Shown here: piece after piece, positions 11,590-22,962 of the stretch
Layout of the letters: each line of letters begins with the position of its first letter
Position numbering within the stretch: position 1 is the first letter of the stretch
Assembly (NCBI GenBank): GCA_028583605.1
Contig: CM053330.1
Span: 29,276,598 to 29,340,597, forward strand
Direction: 5' to 3'
DNA length: 64,000 bases
DNA from: Dastarcus helophoroides
Lineage: Eukaryota; Arthropoda; Insecta; Coleoptera; Bothrideridae
Made by a program: the position numbers and the translations under genes
Notes under the pieces: model-generated
What the model saw: the letters and a program-made list of their open reading frames with translations, nothing else
Told to the model about the DNA's origin: nothing
Database searches by the model: none

Positions 11590-12520
11590 CTGGGTTTTAT
11601 AATGTATCACCAATTTTCGATATGGTCGCCCTTAGCGCATACTATAGCCTTCAGACTGCCAAAAAACGAAGTGCACGCTGCTCGAATGTGGCTTTGTGGC
11701 ATTTTGGTCCATTCTGGGCGAAGGGCTTTCTTGATACAATCCACACTTTGGTAATTTTTAGTGCCAGCCCTGCTCTTAAGAATGCTTCAAATAGAGAAGT
11801 CCATCGAATTTGCATCTGGAGAATTTACTAGCAACTGTGTTAAAGAAATGAAGTCTGGAAAGTTGCATTTTAGACATTCTTGGTTGACGCGCGTTTTATG
11901 AGACTATGTCGAGTCTTGCTAAGATGTTTACGGTTTACACCCGAAATGTTTGTGCACCCAAGACTTCTATGCTATCTCCAGAATAGTTTTACGGCACATG
12001 TTCGCGTTTATTTTGATCCAAAATGTGAACGAGGAACGACCATTGGTGATTAAGGCAGTCCAAATCATCGCCATTGGTACCCTCTGTCTTCTAGTGACCA
12101 TTTGGAGGTGTTAATTTTCAAAAGAATTCTTTGGCAAGTCAATGTCGTAATTTTCTTTGCTAATTAGGAATGGAGCCTCGCCAGAGAAAATAAAATTGGG
12201 TAACTCACCACTTACGCCCAAGCGAAAAACTCTTTGGTTCGTTTTGCTATACTTTTTTTTTGTTTAAGTGTAAAATTTGGTAGTTTCTGGACCATTAAGA
12301 GTTTAAATCAGCGCTTATTTTATTATATTTGTTGCACGCTTCGAGCTGATATCTTCAGATAATTTACAGAAATTTTCCGAGCAGCAGCCAATTTTCTGTC
12401 ATAAATTCGCGAACATCTTCTGCAGATGTTGCTGTCCTTTTTCGACCACCACCATAATGTTTCGCAATGATGCCAGTAACATTTTATCTTTTTATGTTCC
12501 GATTGAAAAAAAAATTTGTA
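11590..12520 (-). pseudogene. Tc1/mariner-superfamily transposase, heavily mutated
   Basis: Reverse-complement reading gives the domains in order across several frames. An N-terminal HTH-linker piece reads GGGRKRTATSAEDVREFMTE (about 12465-12370). A catalytic-core piece reads MAMIWTALITNGRSSF (about 12080-12020). A block corresponding to the second and third acidic motifs contains FPDFISLTQLLVNSPDANSM (about 11860-11790). The C-terminus reads KMPQSHIRAACTSFFGSL, then KAIVCAKGDHIE (about 11690-11600). There is no ORF over 60 codons, so the copy is long dead. Terminal repeats were not identified. Confidence 0.65.
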
Positions 12521-12848
12521 ACATTTAAATGCTGGAGCACTCTAACCATTGTCTCTTACGATTTTCCACCAAATATAGAGGAATAACATTGTTCGGTTTA
12601 AACTCCAGAACCTAAAACTTTTTTCTTTTAAAAATTACATGCAAGGCGTTCTTTACATTCGTACAACATATAATGGAGTATCAACACTATTTTGTATTTT
12701 GACCTTTTTATCTATGCCTAATTGCTTCATCATTTATATTTCAGTCTCTTTGTTTTTCGTGTCTATGTAAAAAAACTACTGACCTATTTTTGTTAGATAT
12801 CATGATGCGACGTTTTATAGCTATTAATGTAACGAGATTATGCTATTT

Positions 12849-12916
12849 ACAATAATCGAGGACGTTGCCAGGTGACGAGGCGTTAGCAGAGTCGTCTGGC
12901 CACGTCCGAGATTGTT
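12849..12916. repeat. GC-rich imperfect hairpin
   Basis: ACAATAATCGAGGACGTTGC pairs with GACGTCCGAGATTGT-like sequence on the other arm (CTGGCCACGTCCGAGATTGT). The inner CCAGGTGACGA pairs with TCGTCTGG. The stem is about 22-28 bp with bulges around a short loop, in otherwise very AT-rich DNA. The function is unknown; a small MITE is possible. Confidence 0.6.
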
Positions 12917-14394
12917 TAAATTGCTAATAATCGAGTTGCATTCAAAGCTTTATCGTATCATTGACAACGATAAAAAATCAACAAATTTTTAAAATGAAAT
13001 TTGTATTTAGGGAATTATGATAGATAACGAACTATGTGCTACTAAATTATTACGAAGCTGTTATAATATTATGAGGTTAATAATTATCAATAAAATTTTT
13101 ACTTAAAAGACACTTAAATTTCAATAAAACGATAAAAAATTTTTTGTAACGTCATATCCCAAAATGTCATCTATTTACTAGTTTCTATGAATCAAAACAA
13201 TGCCATTATAGGCAAGTGTAAAACAAACGAAATAATTCATTGATAAGTGAACTAAAAATTGACACCTGTCAAAAACAACATTAGTGCAAAAAACTTTTTT
13301 CGCACTAGTGTTAAAAGTAAATTTAACAGCGTTTCCCAAACTTTTTTTACCCTGACCCGGTTGTTATTAATATTTCCCCTTTGCGACCCACTACCACTGG
13401 TATTTTATTTTTGTGGCCCAGTGCCGGGTCGTGACCCACTATTTAGGAATCACTTATATATAGCAATATGCATTCTTATCAAATAATAGAAAACTGTACT
13501 GTTAAAATTAGAAGGACTTTTTTTTTGGTCGAAGAAACTGGTCCTTGATTATTATGAAATATTGTTTCCAAACATTAAAAGATATTATTCGAATAGTTAT
13601 AAATTATTTATCTATAATATTAATAATACTTTTACAATCTGAACGCTTACTTATTTTAGTTTTCGTGAAAAGAAATTGCAGAGGTCTTTATGCTAGTAAT
13701 CCATGCAAGAACTACGATGGATGTTGCTTTTAGTTTCCACAATTTGAAACAACAAAGACTTTTCTGATTTTTTAATATCATCCAGTGTTAATTTACAAAA
13801 CATTCCAAGGCGGCATGCCCCAAATAATCCAAAAATTGACCCCACTTTTTACTACATATTTGGGCTTCATTCAAAAATGTGTTATCTTCGCTTGATGTAA
13901 TACTTGCTTATATCCTAGTTGTTCTTGATTTGGAAACTAGCTTTTATCATAAAGAGATTCCATAACCTTTGAATTTCCTCCGACGTAAACCAAAAATGTA
14001 TTTTTAGTGAACCTATCCGCTAGATTTTTATTTCATGCCATCATATTTTTGTCGCGATTTCTGGGGCCATAAATCTGAGTTGATGTATTTGCTGTTTCTT
14101 CAACATCTGGTGGTCTAACAAAATTTCTTTAATTTGCAATATTTTCTTTAAAGTGCCTCTTTTATTTGTTTGTAGGGATGAACCGCTCACTACGCTCGTT
14201 CCGCAATACTCCCCACTCATAAAAATCATAAATCAATCATAAATAATTACTATTTCACACTTTAGATTGAAATCAATTTCATTATAATACTCAGTTAAAT
14301 ATTGCGTTGGTTTTCATGGAAAAATCAATATAATTTTGTTATAACCAATTTTGTCAATTTTGCTAAATTTTTGCATTATTATATTGTTTTTTAT
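12917..14394. other. Intergenic, with one retroposon-tail fragment
   Basis: No gene is recognisable. About 13510-13545 contains (minus strand) AAGGACCAGTTTCTTCGACC followed by a run of A, which matches the poly(A)-tailed 3' end of the retroposons at 25.4 and 34.9 kb. The ORFs at 13259, 13545 and 14041 show no family motif. Confidence 0.4.
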
Positions 14395-16700
14395 CAGGGC
14401 TTCGAACCGGAACTGAACCGAAAACCGGAAACCGAAAAAAAAACCGTTATTTTTGTAGAAACAAAAACCGAAACAGAACCGTAAAACAATAACGGTTTAT
14501 TTTGGTTCGTTGAATTTGTATCTTCTTAAAATAATTTTTACTTTGCCCTAAAGTTTGGGATTTTTTAGAAATTTCCTTTTCAAAATTTTACACAAATTAA
14601 TTCAACTTTCATCTCAAAATTACGAGTTTACTTTAAAGAACATTTTTTTGAAAGTTCAATAAAAACTTACAATTTCCACTATTTCTAAGAAAACGTTGAT
14701 TTTATTCTCAAAATTTTAAGCCAAATTGAATTTTAAGTTGTATGATTTGAATACTCTTTTCTCAAATTTTTCGGCTCTTTTTTGAAATTTAAACCTTTTT
14801 CTCGAAACATTGTTTCCTTTTCATAAAATTTCGAGTTTAAAATGAAAATTTTATGTGCTATTGTAAATATAGACTCAAGCAGTGGAGCCTTTTTCATTGA
14901 AGCCCAGTTTCTTGGCAATTTTATTTGCAAATTCGAATTTTTCTCAAACTTGGATTTTCCCTTTTATAATCTAATACCCCTATGTTTTGAAGTTACTAAT
15001 AAAAATTTCGAGTTTTCTTGAATTTTTTCCTTTAAATTTCACATTAGTTTAAATATGCCAATTTTTTTCTCGAAATTTTAAATTCTAATGATCTTTTTAC
15101 GATGCTGACTTTATCAAACTTCCCAAAACTCCTTAATTTGGCTTTTTTCCCTAAATTTGCGATAAAATCTCGCTAATTTTTCCCAGAAATTGGGAATTTC
15201 AGTCAAAATTTTAAGAGAAAATTACAACATTTATATTCCAATTTAAGACCGGGTTCTTGAAATTGAAGCCGAAATTATGAGGGTAAACGATGACATGTTA
15301 GAAAATGTCTAATTTAAACTTCCAATTTTTATCTGGTTTTGTTTACGCCATATGTGACTTTTTTCTTAAAATTTCGACCTTAGCCTCGAAACTGCGATTT
15401 TTTTTGGATTGTTTTAAATTTAGGTAGCTTTAAAATCGAAATATAGTTAAGTCTTGAATTCGTTTTGTAGAAGTCGTTCAAAATTTAAAAGTTGGTAATT
15501 TGGAAAATTAGATTCCTCAGCAAAATTAAAGAATTTCTGGAACGGGCGAATTAAAAAAAAAATATCGAAGTTATCACAAAACGCGAACTTTTAGAAAAAA
15601 TATGGAAATTTCGAAAAAACTTCAAATTTTGAATGAAGCTATATTTAACTATGAAAAAAGTCTCAATTTTGATAATAAAAGCTAACAATTTTCAAAAAAG
15701 AATAAAATCCTGAAAAGATTCAATTATTTCAAGAAGTTGCAATTTAAAAAAAAGTAAAAATTTTCGGGAAAAAGTCTGAATTATCAAAAAAAGGAAGTTA
15801 AAACTTCGGGAAAGAGTAAAAAGTTTGAGCCAAAGTAACAATTTTCAAAAAAAAAAAGGTAAAGGTTTTGAAAAAAAATGTTTTAACATAATCATACTAT
15901 AAAAAATCAAAAATTTTGAAAAAACGAGCCGCTTCGAGAACAAGTCGAAATTCTGAAAAAGGTTCGAAGATATCAAAAATGTCGAAATTGTCAGAAAAAT
16001 TTAATTTTTCTAAAAACAAAAATTAATGGAAAATTTAATTTTTCAAATAAAAGTTCAGTTTACGACATAAAAGTCGAAACCTCGAGAAAAAGGCAAAATT
16101 TGAAAAAAAATCTCAGTTTTCAAAAAAGATTAAAGCTTTGAGAAATTGTCAAAAGTTGGACCAAGTGTAGAACTTTTCAAAAGCCAGATTTTTAACATTA
16201 TTATATTTATAGAAAAAATCAAAATTTTGAAAAAAAAATAATAAGAAGAAAAAAGATCGAAATTATATGTAACGATTTTGAAAAAATTTAAAATATGGAA
16301 AAAAATTAAAATCCTGAAGAAAGGTCAAACTGAAAAAGTATTGCGATTAATAAAATAAATAAACATTTGAAAAAAGTGGAAGCTAAGAAAAAGAACATTT
16401 GAATTTCAAAGTTTTCAAAATATAAAGACGAAATGCTTTAAAGAAATTGAAAAATGTTTAAGAATTTTCAATAAAATTCGAAGGCAAATTTTTCAAAAAG
16501 TAATTATTTTCAGAAAGTCAGAATTTTGCGAAAAAGTAATAATTGAAAAAAAGTCGGATAAAAAAACAAACACTCGAAAGAGTCGATATTTGCAAAGAGT
16601 TAAAACTTTGAAAAAATTTAAATTTTTAAAAAGAATTGAAAAGTTTTGAAAAAATCGAATTTAAAATTAGTTAGATTTACAAAAAAAAAAGATGAAATTT
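14395..16700 (+). mobile_element. hAT-like non-autonomous element with AT-rich interior (right end not found)
   Basis: It starts with CAGGGCTTCGAACCGGAACT and a GC-richer block of ACCGAAAACCGGAAACC units, the same terminus as the hAT element at 60632. The interior to about 15450 is T-rich and matches 60.7-61.7 kb. From about 15540 it switches to A-rich GTCGAAATTTTGAAAA units. No matching right terminus is visible before 16.7 kb, so the copy is probably truncated; 16700 is the end of the array, not a mapped boundary. Confidence 0.6.
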
Positions 16701-17424
16701 CGAGTCTGAAAAATTTCCTTACATTCTAAATTCCATAATTATATTTCGTTACAGTATATAACACGTGAATAAAATGTGTTTATCTTTACTCGTGTGGTTT
16801 ATAGCACTCGCATTCGGCTCTTATATTCGTGTGTCAAAATATGTTTTTCAAAAGTAAATAATTTCATTTATTTATTTATTTAAATAATAATTTAAATATC
16901 CCACAAACTGGGCTAAAATTTTATTTTTAACTCAAGACGGATGAATAAGGATTTCAAGGTTAAAAAAATGTAAAAACTCTTTAAAAATAAAAACTGATTA
17001 ATTTTGCATCATGTAACTCACACTATTTCTATAATTAGCAGTAGAGATTTAAATAAATGGCTTAAACGAGCCTACAATTTAATATAAAATAATGAATGTT
17101 TTTTGTAATTTTGATGTAATTAACCGAATCAGATTTTATATGGATTACTAGAGCCAAATATAGTTGGTGCTAAATATCACTCTGTTACTTATGTAGATAT
17201 ATCTGAATTTGAAACAATGATTATTAGAGTAAACGTTTAATTAAGAATGCAATTAAATGTTTGCTGATTTTACTAATAATAGTTACGTAACTAAACAATG
17301 AACAAAATCCGGAAACACATAATAATAAAGTGATAAAATCTATTCCGATTTGCAAATACTTTTGTATTTGTGTATGACGTAAATAAAAATGGTAACAGTC
17401 AAATTAAGTGAAATATGATGCATT
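16701..17424. other. Intergenic, no recognisable feature
   Basis: AT-rich, non-repetitive sequence between the array and the inverted-repeat element. No ORF or RNA motif was recognised. Confidence 0.4.
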
Positions 17425-17939
17425 CATGTTTTTTTCAATTTATTTAACATTTCTTCGGCCCAGTTTGGAAATATTTAAATTTTTATGGTTTGTTGACAAT
17501 TTTCTAAACAGTTTTTGAAATGCGACTACGTGATATTTAAATTAATTGAAATCGTCACTTCATGACAGTTTACAAATTAAGAGGTTAGTTTATTTTACAT
17601 AGAATAGGAATAATGAAAAATAGGAGACCAAAAATTAGATATGGAAAAAAAATGTTTTTTTGATAAATTAGGAAAATATAATATGCATAAAAAAGTTGTA
17701 GCACTGGACATCGATGTTTCGCTCTCATTTGAGCTCGTCAGCAGTGCATAACATGGAAAGGGAAGAATGAGGAAGAAATACTTAAAAATAAAAAAAATTT
17801 AAAATATAAAAAAGAAAAATAAAGAAATTATCACGTAGTCGCATTTCAAAAACTGCTTAGAAAATTGTCAACAAACCATAAAAATTTAAATATTTCCAAA
17901 CTGGGCCGAAGAAATGTTAAATAAATTGAAAAAAAACAT
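17425..17939. mobile_element. Inverted-repeat element carrying a hammerhead ribozyme
   Basis: The left arm (17425-17535, containing TTCGGCCCAGTTTGGAAATA and AAATGCGACTACGTGATA) and the right arm (17830-17939) are about 110-bp near-identical inverted repeats. The roughly 295 bp between them holds a complete hammerhead motif at 17747-17701 (-). No protein is encoded. Part of the right arm with its outer flank resembles 63001-63090 inside the hAT element, so the arm sequence is dispersed. Penelope-like elements can have inverted terminal repeats with hammerheads; placement in that group is inference. Confidence 0.75.
17701..17747 (-). ncRNA. Minimal type-I hammerhead ribozyme
   Basis: Read on the - strand, all required parts are present. 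Stem I is GCACTG/CAGTGC (6 perfect pairs). The core is CTGACGA. Stem II is GCTC/GAGC with loop AAATGA. The second core box is GAAA. Stem III is the minimal ACAT-CG-ATGT. The cleavage triplet is GTC, directly before the 3' strand of stem I. Every strictly conserved core base matches the consensus (CUGANGA...GAAA...UH). The very short stem III is the hallmark of hammerheads in Penelope-like elements and retrozymes, which often cut better as dimers. Self-cleavage is predicted, not shown. Confidence 0.85.
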
Positions 17940-18459
17940 AATATTTCCGGTCAATAAGGGTCTGCTATGAATGATGCATTCAGTTTCTACACAACTGCGA
18001 ATTTTTAGTACTCTCTTTTAATCTCGTATCTGTTTCCAGCTTCAGTATTTTTATTCAGCTTAAGTAATTTTTTTTCTCTTAATTTTAGGCAAAAATCTAA
18101 TCTGAATTATAATTAAGGAGTAGGGTCGCTACTTGCCTCAGCTACATTGCTTGAAAATAGATCAACAAATATTAAAAAAGGGGTTTTGTCCTTCAGGACA
18201 AATTGTTAATCAAAGAAAATCGTTGTCATATATTTGGTATGAAAATTCGTGTTAGCCTTGTCAACGTAAGTTGACTGAAACAAGGTCTTCACCTTCGAAC
18301 CAATCAACCTGAAGAAGTAATAGTTAAAATCCGAGGCACGCCGATACCTTTTTTTTTAGGCATTGCATTACAGAATTAAGATATCAGAATAAATATTTCC
18401 TTTCATAGTTGTATGTCCAGTTGATGGCTGCTGGAGTAGCGTCGGCCTTGCAAGTTACT
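17940..18459. other. Intergenic, no recognisable feature
   Basis: AT-rich spacer between the ribozyme element and the LINE. No ORF of note. Confidence 0.4.
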
Positions 18460-19052
18460 TCATATTTTCTTTTGGGACAGTCTTTTAAGCGACTGTTCCG
18501 GGGCCCCGCAGTCCCATTGGCCACTATCTATCATACCCCACTTATTTAATGTTGCTTTTGTCACGGCATGATCAGTTCTTATTCGGTTGAGCCTCAACCG
18601 TTGAGGGAGCTCCAGATCTTTCTTGAGAGGTTCATTTCTGAGAGGATGGTAGCCGGATCTAGCTTTCTCTTTGTCGCTCGACCGTAGTAGGATATCCATT
18701 GAACTCTTCATTCTTTTTTTAAATTATAGCTTTCTAGAACGAGGTTGTGGTTGCTTTCCCATATTGGCTTTCTAGATTTTAACCTGGTATATGGCAGGTT
18801 ATTCAGTGTTTCGTGGAATGGTAAATCTCTGGGGGATGATGGGTTGTTGATCTTGAGACATTTACGCGCTGTCGCTTGTTGGTGTCGCAGGTCGAGTGCT
18901 GCTATGTTAGCGAGTACTGGCAGCCCCGGTATTGGTGTAGATTTAAAGGTTCCAGTCACTATCCTCAGTTCCTCATTTAAATGAACATCTACTTTGTTAA
19001 GGTGATTACTCCTGGACCATACAGGAGAACTGTATTCGGCGACCGGATACAC
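18460..19052 (-). pseudogene. LINE C-terminal region after RT
   Basis: Two overlapping ORFs (19052-18708 and 18711-18460) give PVAEYSSPVWSRSNHLNKVD, then LRIVTGTFKSTPIPGLPVLA (after the RT thumb). They end with LPQRLRLNRIRTDHAVTKAT, then LNKWGMIDSGQWDCGAPEQS, the terminal block typical of this LINE type. A frameshift near 18710 divides it. Confidence 0.7.
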
Positions 19053-19106
19053 GAGGGATTGTACCGTAGTTCGCAGGGTGTTTGCATACCCCGGCCAGTT
19101 TCCTGA

Positions 19107-19628
19107 TTATGTAATTTCTTGTTTTGAGCTCCTGCCCTGATAGTTTAAGGTTTTTTTTTTGAATGTGGGAAATATATCAAGTGTCACGCCTAAGTATTTG
19201 GGGCATTGGTTATGGCGTAGTCTTTTGTTCCGGAATATTACGTCTAGTTGTTTGTTTGTCATTCTGTTATTGAGGTGGAATGTGCTGACTTCCGTTATCC
19301 CAGGGTTCGGGCCTCCATTTCCATTATATAGTTCTAGCTCTTTTAGATCCCTGGTAAGTGGTTGCTCACCTTCTTCGAATGTCTTGCTCTGAGTTGCTAT
19401 CGTTGGGTCGTCGCCGTAGCTGAACATTAATTCAGTGGCAACTATATCACTAGTATACAAGTTAAATAAGAGTGGGGCCAAGATTGATTCCTGTGGGAAA
19501 CCGTTTTTTATGGTATAGGATTTACTTGTAGTTTCACCGACGGTGACCCTAAAATAGCGATTTTTAAGCAGGTTAACCATTAGTGCTCTGATCTTAGAGC
19601 TTGGGACGGTTTGATTTAGTCCATCCAT
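19107..19628 (-). pseudogene. LINE RT palm domain with FSYGDD active site
   Basis: VGETTSKSYTIKNGFPQESI followed by LAPLLFNLYTSD is RT motif B/5. The active-site box reads FSYGDDPTIATQ: YGDD replaces the YADD usual in LINEs, and PQES replaces PQGS. Further on, KQLDVIFRNKRLRHNQCPKY then LGVTLD matches the post-catalytic segment. The upstream palm aspartate region lies in a different, interrupted frame. Confidence 0.75.
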
Positions 19629-20690
19629 CCAGACAGTATCTTAAGCCGCTGAGATTTTAAAGGCCACTGAGATTTTCATATTCTTTTGGAAACCTGCTTC
19701 TATAAGTGAGGTTAAGGCAAGGACTTGATTACAGCAGCTTCGTTTTTCTCGAAATCCTGCTTGGTATTGTGGAGTTATAGAGTCAATTGTTTAATATATT
19801 CTGTTGTATAGGAGTCTCTCGAGCATATTAGCAGATAATTAGCAGTGCGATTAAGCGGTAGCTAACTGGGTCGTCCTTGGGTTTCCCTGGTCTAAGGATT
19901 GCAATAGTATTCCCTATTTTAAATTGATGAGGGACTCTTCCTCTTGGTGACATTTCGTTGTAAAGTTGTAATAACCATTGTCGTGCTCTCTGTCCTAGGT
20001 GTTTAATGAGCTCTGGGATTATGCCGTCTATTTCGGCGGCTTAGCAGTTTTTGAGAGGCTTGATTACTATATCTATGTAGTTCTCCCTCTGTGAAAGGTA
20101 GGGATAAGCTAGGGTCTTCTATTTTTTTTTGGTTATATCTGAGTTATTTATTTCTTTTTGAAAGACAGGATCAGTTTGTATACGCGTTTCTTTATGTGTA
20201 GGGCTACTTGAGTGGGTATTATTTCAGTTTTCTGGTTCAAAGTGGCTGTAGCACCCCCAGCTACTGCTTTTGGTTAAAGTCATATTTTCCGTTGTTTCGG
20301 CCCATCTTTCTCTGCGTGTCTTGTTAATGGATTGTAGAATCCTGTCTCCCAGGGCTAAGTTGTCCGTTCTTTGGTATTCCCTGTGCAGCTGTTCTGCCTC
20401 GTTGTTTCAGCAGGGAGTGTATTACTTTTAGAAGCTTCGGGTAATGCGGCGTTGCGCCTCTGCAAATATCATCCCGACGAATGGCTTGTCTACTTCAGGT
20501 GGTATTGCGTGTATGATTGAGTCCATCTCTTTTCGGTATGTTTCCCAGTTCGCCTTCCTTAGGTTCCACCGCGTCTTCTGCACTGTTCTTATTAGCGGAA
20601 TTTGTATGCCGATGTTCAGTAGGATTGGTCTGTTGAGAGCATGGGAATCCGGGGAGGTTCCTTTTTGAGTTGGCAGTAGGGATCTTCCTG
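19629..20690 (-). pseudogene. LINE linker and RT N-terminal half, multiply frameshifted
   Basis: Readable pieces include RWNLRKANWETYRKEMDSII (about 20575-20515, the linker before RT), RERWAETTENMTLTK, and motif 2-like GRVPHQFKIGNTIAILRPGK followed by PKDDPVSYRLIALL (about 19950-19860). Stops and frameshifts are frequent. The + strand ORF 20444-20668 is a shadow. Confidence 0.55.
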
Positions 20691-21629
20691 GAATCAGTTG
20701 TTATTATGCATCTTCTGAAACATCAAAACTCAGGGTCAAGCTCGAAGAGGTGACAACCCTACTTAAGAGACTACTCACAATCAGTCCACTATTTGGGACG
20801 ACCTTAAAGAAAAAATATCCGAAATTTGAACTACTTTGTATAGGTTTTGGAACATTTTGTGATGAATTTCTTTTCCCCAAAATTTCGATTTTTCTCGAAA
20901 CTCTGCATAAAACTTAAGTTTTTACAAGCTTTGACTATTTCTCGAAATTTGAGATCTTTTTAAATCATTTCTGTATAGATTTTAAAATCGAAAATCAGAA
21001 AACATTTTTGTTACAAATTTCGAAATTTTCTCTAAATTGCTAGATCAATATTATCGTCTGACCAATTTTGGAACGATTGGGAAGAGTGATTCCGCAGTAA
21101 TTTACAGCAAACACAAATAATACTGAAATCTTAGTTTCATTTTCCTGAAGTATGTCATGATAAACCCCAACAAGGATCCCTTTTTCTTATCGCATCATGT
21201 ACACAATAATAGGCTTATGTTGAGGGAACGAAGGAAACCTTCATTTAGAATTACTCAATCTATTTGTGGTTTAAGCAAAATCCTTTGAACTTTAACTGTC
21301 AACAAATATAAAATGATAGAGGTCGTAGTTACTAATATTAGAGAACGAAGACATTAGAAACGAATTAGTTTCACCACTGCCATGCCAGCGGCGGACTTAG
21401 TAAAAATCTGAAGAAAGGAGCTCATCATCATTTCTCATCATGATCTTCTCTAATGTTTAGTTTCTGAAAATGTGTTTCCCATTCTGTTGTTGTGATTGTT
21501 AAGCTGTCAATATAACTTTGTGACAACCCGGTTGGTTTCAAAGTTTTTCAAAGATTCTGTATTTTCTCTTTGAAAAAGATTATGTGAACTAAGTACACAA
21601 CATCTCTAAGCTAACCGTCTACATCAACA
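20691..21629. other. Intergenic, no recognisable feature
   Basis: About 20810-21050 is short low-complexity AAATTTCGA-type array; the rest is AT-rich unique sequence without a recognisable gene. Confidence 0.4.
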
Positions 21630-22440
21630 CATCTTAAGCGAACCAATCAAAGAAAATGACACCATCGACACTAGCTGGGCCATACTAAAAAACAACATAT
21701 CGTCGTTGCCGTGGAAAAATCTTCTATGTGCTGAAATGTGAATTTTAAAAGAGAGCAGAAAAACATATCGTCCTTATAGTGGAAAAATTTGCTATGTGCA
21801 CCTTTTTATAAAGGTAGGTGCTTTTTTGTAATCTAATAGGGATTTAATGTCTCTTCCCTTCCAAATAAATATGTTTTTCTGTTCTCCTCTAAAATTTACA
21901 TTTTAGCACATAGAAGAATTTTCCACGGCAACGACGATATATAGAGCAGCGGAAGAAGCATTGGAAAAGAGAAAAGAAAATAAGCATATCTAGAATCCAA
22001 AAGTAAACAAACACGAGAAGCATATCAAAACTACATTGCCAAAAGAAATCATGTGAACAGAAGAATACGTGAAATAAAAAGTGAGTATTGGCAAAAATTT
22101 AGTACAGACATGGAATGTCATGATGAAATACCCAACGAATTCATCAAGCATGGAAAGAACCATTACCAAGAGAAATAACGAAACTGTTGAATATAATAAT
22201 ACTTTATAGCAAAATTCCTATAGAATGGAAAGAAAGCATCACTATCCCACTCTTTAAGAAAGGAGACGAAAACAAACCATCTAACTACAGAGGAATAACA
22301 TTACTGAGCTCCGTAACGAAACTTCTTACAAGTATACATACTGGCAGCAGAAATATCAAACATCATCCCATCCCTGTAAATGATGAACAACAGGGGTTTT
22401 GAAAAAACAGATCAACAATAGATATAATTTTCATCATAAA
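21630..22440 (+). pseudogene. RTE-type LINE fragment (linker and RT start), split by a MITE
   Basis: Before the MITE, ENDTIDTSWAILKNN matches the end of the endonuclease/linker. After it, RAAEEALEKRKENKH continues the same helix, followed by frameshifted linker. The RT then starts: ITKLLNIIILYSKIPIEWKE, SITIPLFKKGDENKPSNYRG, ITLLSSVTKLLT, DEQQGF and KNRSTIDIIFIIK. These are the KKGD..NYRGI.LL and Q.GFRKNRST.D motifs of RTE/BovB-like RTs. The fragment ends near 22440 before the palm motifs. Confidence 0.75.
21700..21937. mobile_element. MITE with TA target duplication inserted in the RTE fragment
   Basis: The left end TCGTCGTTGCCGTGGAAAAA and its reverse complement at the right end bracket 238 bp, and TA flanks each side (21698-21699 and 21938-21939). 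A second inner pair (GAGCAGAAAAACATATCGTC and the GTTTTTCTGTTCTCC-like arm) makes the arms longer. Removing it rejoins the LINE reading frame blocks on both sides. This is consistent with a Tc1/mariner-derived MITE. Confidence 0.7.
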
Positions 22441-22962
22441 GTGTAAAGCTTTATATTTTTTTTGTTTTTTTTTTGCAGATTTTAATTGATCTTCGAAATT
22501 ATCATTTTTCTATTTATTTTGATTTTAAACTCGAAACTTCTTTATAAGTACCCAGTTTAATATCAGAATTTCTTTAAAATTTCGATTTTACACTTTTTAT
22601 TTCAATACTTCCTAAAAGGTCAATGCAAAGTCTAAAATTTGAAAAGTTTTCACCAAATAAAATTAATCTCAAAGTTTCAACAAATCACTCTTAACATATA
22701 TTGCGGTCTTTTTGGTAGCTTCGACTATTTTCCTGGCATTCAGTCACTTTCAATTTTTCATTTCCCCCCTAATGATTCCATAACAATTCCAAAATTTTGA
22801 TTGAAGCTTTCAAAATTTCGAACTTTGTTTCGAACTTTCGAACTTTGGTTCGAAACTTTGATTTCTTTCTCGAAATTTCGTGTTTAAACTTAAAATGTTT
22901 GTTAAATTAGATCCAAAATTATGTCAAAAATTTCAGTTTTTTTTCTTGCTTTAAGTTTTGAG
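22441..22962. repeat. AT-rich array of CGAAACTTT/AAATTTCGA units
   Basis: Low-complexity sequence (for example CGAACTTTCGAACTTTGGTT near 22830) up to the left terminus of the hAT-like element. No gene. Confidence 0.5.

Larger units (their letters stand above)
18460..20690 (-). mobile_element. Non-LTR retrotransposon (Jockey/CR1-like), decayed copy
   Basis: On the - strand the order is: linker between endonuclease and RT (about 20690-20450), a badly mutated RT N-terminal half (20100-19630), RT palm (19628-19107), and the C-terminal region (19052-18460). No RNase H is present, unlike the 8.7- and 55.6-kb LINEs. Several frameshifts and stops separate the parts. The 5' end is truncated near 20690. 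Confidence 0.8.

Noticed and set aside
13259..13486. 75-codon ORF containing the block PLCDPLPLVFYFCGPVPG
   Set aside because: Resembles translated repeat DNA (GGCCCAGTGCCGGGTCGTGA-type), with no domain; insufficient evidence for a gene.
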